A stretch of DNA of 64,000 nucleotides. Origin: Arcuatula senhousia. Lineage: Eukaryota > Mollusca > Bivalvia > Mytilida > Mytilidae. The stretch is from the NCBI GenBank assembly GCA_963971305.1, contig OZ020307.1:9561501-9625500 (forward strand). The letters are read 5' to 3'. Each line of letters starts with the position of its first letter. Positions within the stretch are counted from its first letter, which is position 1. Positions 56,465-64,000 of the stretch are shown one piece after another. The position numbers and the translations under genes are program-made. The notes below the pieces were generated by a model, which was not told the DNA's origin, did no database searches, and worked only from the letters and a program-made list of their open reading frames with translations.

Positions 56465-57665
56465 ATGCAGGGCAATAACCCAAATCTTGAAAATTAGGTG
56501 CCATAACTTTTATAGGGGGTCATCTGACAGCTTCAGCCTACTGGATATTTTTAAAGAGCTATTTGAACTGAAGATTTAAGAAAACAACATTTTTTCTGTA
56601 AAAGCTTTCATTCTATAGGACAATTTCACGACAAAACAATATTTGTCGCCTTCAAAGGACCATAACGCCTAGAAGGGGTCAACGACAGTTTTGACCCTGA
56701 ATTCATTTTTGTAGATTTCAATGAGCTTCACAATTCTCCAATGCTAACTTTTCCTCTAGCACTAACAGTTTTCAAGATAAAGTCCAAAACTGTGAGAATA
56801 GTCAATTTTGACAATTAAGGGGAAAAAAACTCTTATTAGGAGTCGTTTCACACCTTTGACTCAAAGGTGAGTTAAGAAGAGCTTTTGATGCTGAAGAAAG
56901 TAAGGTGCTTTGGATTTTCTCTATCTCGTATTCTTTTTTAGCTATAAGCTAAAAAAAATTGTCTGAACCACCTGTTCTATTCTTAGCAACGACATTATGT
57001 TGGTTGGTTGGCGTGCACAAATTTCACAAACTTGAAAGCGAACACACTTAAGATCAGGTGAACAAAGTTTCAAAGCAATCCCTTCAGTAGTTTCAGAGAA
57101 GAACATTTTTAAAGTCAGTTAAAATTGATAGAAAAAACAGTTTAAGGGCAACAACTCTTTAACGGTTGATTTGACAATTTTTATCCTGATATCATTTTTT
57201 GTAAATCTCACTGAGCTTAACACTTTTGCAATGCTAAATTTTCTTCAAGCACTAATGGATTTCAAGATATAGTCTAAAAACTGCAAAAATTGTAAATTTT
57301 TACGATTAAGGAGAGATAACTCCTATAAGGAGTCGTCCCACGACTTCGAATCAATGGAAATATTTGTAGAGCTTTTGATGGTATTCAGATTTTCTTCATC
57401 TCTTATACTTTGAGAGCTATAAGCTAAAAACAATGGTCCCCCTGTTCTATTTTAGCAACAGCGGCCATCTTGTTTGGTCGGCATGTATAAATTTTACAAA
57501 CTTAGTAGAGGACATCCTAAAGATCAAGTGAACAAAGTTTCAAAGCAACCCCTTTGTTTGTTTCAAAAAAGAAGATCTTTGAAGAAAAGTTAACGACTGA
57601 CGACGAACGCTCAACGATGACAATAGCTCAACTGACCCTACCTCTAAGTCAGATGAGCTGACAAA
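56465..57665 (-). mobile_element. AGCTCA-family copy with diverged internal units
   Basis: Minus-strand family member. It has GTCATCTGACAGCTTCAGCC (56519), two similar halves ending in TGTTCTATTCTTAGCAACGA (56970) and TGTTCTATTTTAGCAACAGC (57440), and a terminal GACGACGAACGCTCAACGAT with AGCTGACAAAAAAC. There is no ORF. It is inserted in or beside unit 3 of the segmental duplication. Confidence 0.65.
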
Positions 57666-57687
57666 AAACTATGAAGAAAAATTCCAA

Positions 57688-57946
57688 GGGATGGACATTT
57701 AACATGATAGGAGGCTTTTTATATTTTCTGAACGGGTCAGAATTATTTTTTGCTTAGGGGATAAAAAAGAATCTCAAAGGTGTCACCATTTTATTATTAG
57801 CATTATTTTATTTAACCGAGGCCCTTTTACAGTATATTTTATGTTCTACGGAACCTATGCTGCCAATTTCATTTCATAAAAAAAAATATATCATTTTCTA
57901 TTTTTGGAAAAAACATGGCCCCCTTCAAGTTAAATGGTCGATCCTC
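57688..57946. mobile_element. MITE copy C, diverged
   Basis: Ends GGGATGGACATTTAACATGA and TTCAAGTTAAATGGTCGATC match copies at 20008 and 27510. TAA follows the right end, and the left side reads CAA. Interior AATTATTTTTTGC-type sequence is shared. It is older than copy B. Confidence 0.6.
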
Positions 57947-57954
57947 TAAGGATA

Positions 57955-58740
57955 TTATTGGTGTTTAAGTTAATTGATTATCCTTCAATTTATTTGCCCG
58001 CATAAAATACTATATTTTCATTTTTTATCAGGAAATGCATTTCAACTTGTATTCGTGCTTCCTTTGCATACCTTTTCTTGTCATGAACAAAAAAATAAAT
58101 AAAATCCAATTGCAGATTGTTTCTATGTAAAGCCGGAAGTGATGGCAGAGAAAAGAAACATTACGTTTCAGGAGTGTTAATTTATATCCAATACAGTACG
58201 AACACGTGCCACAGTTTAACAACAGACAACAAAATAGGGAAAAACTACTTTGGTAACAATACGTAAATAGCTATTGTTTTTAGATAATTGACTATAAATG
58301 CTATGGTCGTTTAGCATACGTTCTAGCGTACTTTAAACTAAAAATGGTTAGATCCACTTTGAACATTTGATGTTAATCAGGTTTTGGGTATTTCATTTCA
58401 TTATTAAATTATGTTCAAAAAAGATAGGAAGTCTGCGGAACATCAAGGCTATCGACCACCAATAGATGCTAAATTTTCACATACAAACAGAGTTTGTTTT
58501 CCTGAAATCAAAATTCCTGAAATGAAAGGAATACCAATGAGTCATTCAAATATCGGAAGTCGGAAAGGGGGAAATCATTGAAGACTCCTAAATATTTTAC
58601 CAAACTTCCCACACCTTATTGAACAAGTTTCTGAAGCAACCATAATTACCAGAAAACGAAGGACAGCACAACAGTTTAATCATAGGGACATTTTGGTGTT
58701 ATACTTCGGACGTGGAGCCTTCTTTAAAAATAGACTGCTA
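57955..58740 (+). repeat. Tandem segmental duplication, unit 4 (partial)
   Basis: It repeats TTGATTATCCTTCAATTTAT, GTATTCGTGCTTCCTTTGCA, CACGTGCCACAGTTTAACAA and, at 58600, ACAAGTTTCTGAAGCAACCA then ATAATTACCAGAAAACGAA as in 52690. It is the most diverged of the copies. Confidence 0.65.
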
Positions 58741-58832
58741 AACAGTTTGAAAACATTGTCATTTCAAGCCTCTTTTTCGGATTTCGGGCTTTTTAAGGTT
58801 CAGGAAGTTTAGCAATATATTTAGTAGTTATA

Positions 58833-59090
58833 TTCCTATACCAGATTTGACACACTGAATTGAAAATTAGCAACACGACGGGTGTGCTATAGCAGGTAGT
58901 AATCGCTTACTCTTCCTGGGCACCTGAGTTCACTCTTGTTACGACTTGAGTTCGCGTTGTTGATTTCCGTTCGGTTCATTTTGTGTTTTGTGTTTCTTCG
59001 TGCTGTTCTTGTTCGTATTTACCGGTTTTTTAGTTGCCCTTTCGGACTTTTGACACAAGAATGCTCGGTGCCTCTTTGCTTCTTATACTA
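58833..59090 (+). mobile_element. RT-family A 3' tail
   Basis: Contains CCAGATTTGACACACTGAAT, GAGTTCGCGTTGTTGATTTC and GCCCTTTCGGACTTTTGACA, ending in GGTGCCTCTTTGCTTC. No RT coding sequence. Confidence 0.75.
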
Positions 59091-59496
59091 GGTATTTGTA
59101 TGTTGGTATATTAACTGTTAAAAAAAATGTAAGGATTATAAAAAAAACCTCAAATTGTCAACTTGTAAACGTTATTTGACACGAATAACTAGAAAATAAT
59201 ATCGAGAGGCAATATATATTCGTTATTCAAAATAATAAATTAATGTTTATTATGAAATTTACATCTGGGGTATCTTGTAATTCCCCTGTACGAGGTTTTC
59301 GATGTTACCATCCTGGGCTAAACATAAGAAGTAATCCAGGAGTGTCAAGAAGTCTTCGGAATATATATGTCACATTGCCAAACTGCAAATGAACTACGGA
59401 AACTAAAGTAATACGGATAAAGACGTATACGAAAACAACATAATGGGGGAGCATTCTCAAAGTCCATATAACCGTAGTGACACTAAAAATACTTGA

Positions 59497-59671
59497 AGGG
59501 TGTGTTGCAAGAAGCAGGAAATGTGACCTTCCGTATCACCTGAGTTTACTCTTGTTACGATTTGAGTACGCGTTGTTGTTTGCTTTTCAGTTGTTTTTTG
59601 TGTTTTGTGTTGTATTTCTTTGTTTTGTTCTCGTTAATGTTTACTGTTTTTGTCTTTGGCCTTTCTTCTAA
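59497..59671 (+). mobile_element. RT-family A 3' tail, short
   Basis: Contains GAAGCAGGAAATGTGACCTT, TGAGTACGCGTTGTTG and GTTTACTGTTTTTGTCTTTG. It is truncated at both ends. Confidence 0.6.
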
Positions 59672-59694
59672 CAAAAGAAAAAATACAATTATTA

Positions 59695-59835
59695 TCAAGT
59701 AGGATAAACATATGTTTGCAAATACATAATGTTATCGTGATGTTAAACATATGTTCACCTTACGTTTGGTACCCACACGATAAACATATGTTTAACATAA
59801 GTTTTATGTTTTCACAGGACATTCATATGTTTCAG
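59695..59835. repeat. 38-bp repeat with AAACATATGTTT palindromes
   Basis: Four units spaced about 38 bp carry the palindrome AAACATATGTTT or a close variant (59707, 59745, 59783, 59823). Related palindromes (ACATATGTTTAAGATATGTT; GTGTTAAACACATG) continue at 60537-60650, after the inserted retroelement tail. The tail may therefore have inserted into this repeat. Confidence 0.55.
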
Positions 59836-60455
59836 GAAAACTTTCAACAAACGTGAGGACTTCAATTTTCCGATTGTCAACTATTCTTTCTTGTATAGCA
59901 ATATTCTGTCCGCTCCAGCTTATGGAGTTTACGTCTCTCAATTGTTTCGTTATTCGTTATTGTATCTTTGAGTGTTATGTTGCTCCTCGATTGCTGTCTT
60001 CACTCAAGAATTTGACGGAAGACATCATGTGCTTATAGACAAATATGGGATTTCGATATGGTATTGCTTTGTCTTCCTTTACAAGATTTTACATACTGAA
60101 TTGACTGTATAAAACCTGTATTTAACCCACTTTTTCGTTTGAAATGCCTATACCAAGTCAGGACCATTGCGATCCACCAATTCTCCGGTATGACTGATTC
60201 GTTTTTGTCATTTTCTCTGGACTATGAGGTTGATGATTCAAGTTCGGTAGTTTTGTTATTACCTTTAATGGCAACGCAATGTGTGTGTTACAGCAAGCAG
60301 GAACTGCTTACTTTTCCGGTTCACTCTCGTTTGTTAATTGATATTCAGTAGATTTTGTATTTTCGTTTTTAACTTGCAATTGATGTCTGTTTTTGTCCCG
60401 TTCTCGTTGGTGTTTATCTGCCCTTTTAACATTCGGATGCTCATTGGTACCTCTT
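59834..60455 (+). mobile_element. RT-family A remnant, split by a family B tail
   Basis: Positions 59834-60050 still carry RT C-terminal sequence (ACGTGAGGACTTCAATTTTC; CTTATGGAGTTTACGTCTCT). The tail follows, but 60111-60269 is foreign sequence. The tail resumes with AATGGCAACGCAATGTGTG and ends ATTCGGATGCTCATTGGTAC. Confidence 0.75.
60111..60269 (+). mobile_element. Family B 3' end nested in a family A copy
   Basis: It is nearly identical to 51925-52081, including CCGGTATGACTGATTCGTTT, TCTCTGGACTATGAGG and the terminal GTAGTTTTGTTATTACCTTT. It is a 5'-truncated insertion, and so younger than the family A copy it interrupts. Confidence 0.8.
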
Positions 60456-60655
60456 TTAGAAAAAATGAAGAAAAATGTTTTTGATTGTATTGTCAATGCT
60501 CACTCACATTTAAATTAAAATTTTAAAATTTCTGTTACCATATGTTTAAGATATGTTTGAAAATATATGATTATCATGTAGCACTTATTGTTAGGTAACC
60601 GTGGGTTCAAAATCATATGACGAACATGTGTTAAACACATGTTGCAATTATTTCT

Positions 60656-63600
60656 GTGTATCAGTGTATGTTGTCTTAATTTAGATACATGAATTTAGTA
60701 ACTGTTCACATGAATAGATAATCCTTAATATAATTTCCTACCCCATGTGAACCAGATACCAGCATAGTTTTATTTCTACTGGAACGGTTCCTACCATATT
60801 GAGCCTTCCAACCTACCTTCCTTTCTTCAGGTATCTGATTGTCAAGTCACCTCCCCCTTCTTAACTTCTTCTTAGGATTCTTACATAACATCTTGTCCAA
60901 TATAATCAGAGTACTGACATATTCATTTAAACAGTTACTGTCCTATTACGACGAACTCAGAATTCTAACCCATCTTCTGTCAGTTCAAAATCCCTACTCC
61001 TTACCACGTGGATTCTTTCTAACCAATAAAGGTTCTAGCATTTACAGTTATATACGAGCCATGCCAAAGTGAACCGTCCTACTCGTCTTCTTGTCGATTA
61101 ATAATTCCGATTCCACCCCCTCCCCCAATTAAGTATTATCACAAAACATCCCGGTCCATTTTTAAAGGTCCAAGCATAATTCTTGGCAATACAGTAACGG
61201 TTTTACGATTTTTCTTTCACAGATGTGTTTATTTGATATCGGTGAATGATTTTCGCATGTCTGTCAATATCCGATAAAATTATATGGATCCTTGGTGCAT
61301 ATATTGCTTTGTTTATAAGTCCAGTGATTATTGTAAGACCTTTCAAGATACCCTATTCTCATGTTTAAGAGAACACTTTTTTAGAATATAAATATTCACA
61401 AATTTAATACAGGGGCATTTACCTGACTATGAATCCATATCTTGTATCTTGTGCACCATGTATATTTAAGTAGTACGAATAGAGCAATCGAGAGGTAAAA
61501 CACGCAAAAATCATGAAGCTTTCTATGAAATTCAGATTATCAAACTTTTTTCAAATCTACATTATTTTTAATGAATATTTTCAGTTGCATAAAAAAATAA
61601 AACACGATTACTCCATCTGATATTTGGGTAAATGAAATGACCGATAATTTGTTAAGACTGAATCTAAGCCAATGTCATCGATGTGTTCAGTCTTTTCTGA
61701 TATCTTTGTGGTATTTTGTTAGAATTGTTTCATTAGTTTCATTAGTATCACCATGCAATATATTAAGATTTGCTTTATATGATATATTTTAGTACTTAAC
61801 TATCTTTATTAAAACAGAACATTAATTAATAAATATAAATTGGAATAATAGACCCCTCAGTCCTGCTTGTCTGAAAAAATGTTGTTTGATTATATGTAAA
61901 AATTGTATTGTATCATTGTCTGTTTTATGTATCCATGTATGTGTTGCTGATTATAATCCTAAGTTGGATTTTAAATCAATAAAATATTTGAATTTGAATT
62001 TAGTTGGTGTCCAGACAGTCCTTCGTGTTGGGAGCTGTTTATTTATTTGTGTTCAATAGAGAAGATGAAACACAAATATTTAGAGGTGCGGATGAGAGAT
62101 GGTCAGGTGTATATATATTTATACCACTATGTCATAAAATGTAACGAGATACCCTGCACTAATCATGCTTTATCAGTAGATAAGGCTAAATTCCTGAAAG
62201 ACCCCCCTCATTAATTATCAAAAACTTTCATTTAACACCCTTTACAGTCCCGTGGTATAAATCAGTTAATTGCTGTTTGCTTTCTTTCATTTCAATACTA
62301 TTTTAATGGGATTTAAGGATGTTCGCTATTGTTAATGAAAATAACTAGGTTTCAAATGAAAAGATAATAGTGAGAGGTATACAATAAGTAAAAAAATGGA
62401 TAGGTTTGTGACCTTGTTTTCAAGATAATTGACGTTAAAGTTTTTGCGGAAAAGGATTTTCTCTGACTTTTTCATATGTTTAGAATTAGCAATATCAAGC
62501 TATTAAACCCATGACAAAATAAATATGATTTGATCAAACTTTGTTTATAACTTTTTATGACATATTTAAGACATTGATAACTAGAAAACAGGGGGTGTGT
62601 GGTCAAAAATATTTCCTTTTTTGTTGATAAAAACCAGAGGATTCCGAAAAATGAGAGAAATACCGAGCCTTATATGCATATATATTGCATATTCCATCAT
62701 TTCAAGATCACAGTAGTAAACGTTAGTCACAGGCAATCTGATCAAAATTATACCTATCATTTGTTCCTTATACAATGTAGGCGAGCGGCGGATATCGAAA
62801 AAGTCGTCTAGTTAAAAAGTTTAAATTACCCAAAAACCTCATGAGATTTTTTGAACTCAAATAAAAGGTTGATTATTCTATTTTATGGATATATATGTTT
62901 GACAAGTCGAATATGGTCAGAAGATATAAAACAAATTGTTTTGTAAATGTACCCTATGAAAATCACTAACGGCTTGATTTTTTAAAATTATTTTTTTATC
63001 TAAATTAACACACAAGAAAAAAAATTGTAAAACATCATCAAATATTTTGCCCAATTCTTTGTTTGCAATTGAAATTTTCAAAAACAATAATAGCTTTCTA
63101 CTATTTTTATCGAATTTAAAATCACGAATAAAAGTAGCAAAAATACACGTTAATTTTAACTTGTGCAACATTAATTGTAATTAAAATCAAACAAATTGTA
63201 TACTTCGATCAAGAAAATGTTGTAAGGCTACTTTTTAGTTAAAACTGCATTCTTCTGACGAATGATAATAAAGTTATACTTAATTGAATATGTACGATTT
63301 TGAGAAAATTGACTGCAGATGACTCGGAATCCTGTCGGAGTGTCCCGTATTTACATTTTAACTATAATCTGATTGATTAGTAATTGTAAGAAATTTCATT
63401 TTTTTGTGTAATTATGAAGAATATGAGCTAGTTTTGGGTTTGTGTGAACACAAGAAATTTATTATTTGGTCTTTGCTTTTATTTTCAGCCTACGATGTTT
63501 GATAAAAGCAGAGTTTTAAAAATTTGTGAAAGGTGTACTTGACTTTTGAGGTGCGTTTGTTATGTTGAACTGAATAAAATTTCAATTGCAGAAAAATAAT

Positions 63601-64000
63601 AAATTAATGCCGTATATTTTGGCAAAAATATTTTAAATTATGTTACTTAACTATCTATTTGAAACTAAAAGTATAAACTTTGCACGTAAGCATCCAGGGG
63701 CAAATCAATATATTTTCGAAAAAAGGGGGAGGGCTCTACATAAAGCCTTGTTGTTGAAGATGTTCATGACAGTTTTGCCTGAAATCTATAAGATTTTTTT
63801 TTACATTTTGTCTCTAAGCGACATTAAGGGTCTGCCGGAACACCCCACCTGCTGGAGCCGTCATTGTACAATGATTTGGTAGTCTTTTGAACTTATGACT
63901 GACGCTTAAAAAGTTCTAATCTTTAAGCTCAAATTGCACAATGTTCTGACCATTTTAGAGGCGTCAAACTATTATGTTCTGAAAGCCAAAACTGTCATCT
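60656..64000. other. AT-rich sequence without recognised genes
   Basis: About 3.3 kb with no supported coding region, RNA gene or repeat family shared with the rest of the window. Short open frames (60839-61072, 62599-62811, 63640-63882) lack recognisable domains or convincing splice context. It could be intronic or intergenic. Confidence 0.45.

Overview
The window looks like AT-rich, repeat-dense nuclear DNA of an invertebrate animal, most likely a bivalve mollusc. The evidence is an opsin-like GPCR exon with a GTAAGT splice donor, an intact Tc1-type transposon, LINE and Penelope-type reverse transcriptase (RT) remains, a SINE-like fragment, many minisatellites, and dispersed families with internal tandem repeats of a kind I associate with bivalve genomes. 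The species assignment is inference. Nothing prokaryotic is visible, and most long open frames are by-products of tandem repeats.

Layout. 1-13 kb: a 41-bp minisatellite with a decayed flank; an RT pseudogene (5.2-6.5 kb) with clustered A-to-G changes; a 42-bp minisatellite with higher-order structure (9.7-11.2 kb); and the first coding exon of an opsin-like receptor on the minus strand (12.64-12.90 kb). 13-24 kb: a 24-bp minisatellite split by an insertion (13.7-16.3 kb); a 0.41-kb miniature LTR-type element whose two terminal repeats each carry a tRNA-like Pol III module (18.3-18.7 kb); a foldback element with a 9-bp target duplication (19.6-20.85 kb); a near-perfect palindrome (21.4-21.8 kb); and a second RT pseudogene. 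24-48 kb: dispersed elements with internal units of about 150-180 bp; two large arrays of hairpin-forming units in opposite orientation (28.1-32.5 and 40.9-42.5 kb); an inverted pair of 21-bp repeat arms lying between them; a LINE fragment; and a 49-bp minisatellite. 48.7-58.8 kb: a diverged tandem segmental duplication, with one unit split by a Penelope-type retroelement (target duplication ATTTACA) and another by an intact Tc1-type element with an uninterrupted 339-aa transposase. 58.8-64 kb: RT-family 3' tails, one of them nested, then about 3.3 kb of AT-rich sequence with nothing recognisable.

The only intact protein gene is the Tc1-type transposase. The opsin-like exon is the only host-gene candidate with good support. 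The rest is a layered record of transposition: nested insertions, foldback elements and tandem amplification. The signals most worth following are the A-to-G hypermutated RT copy and the miniature LTR element with tRNA-like modules.
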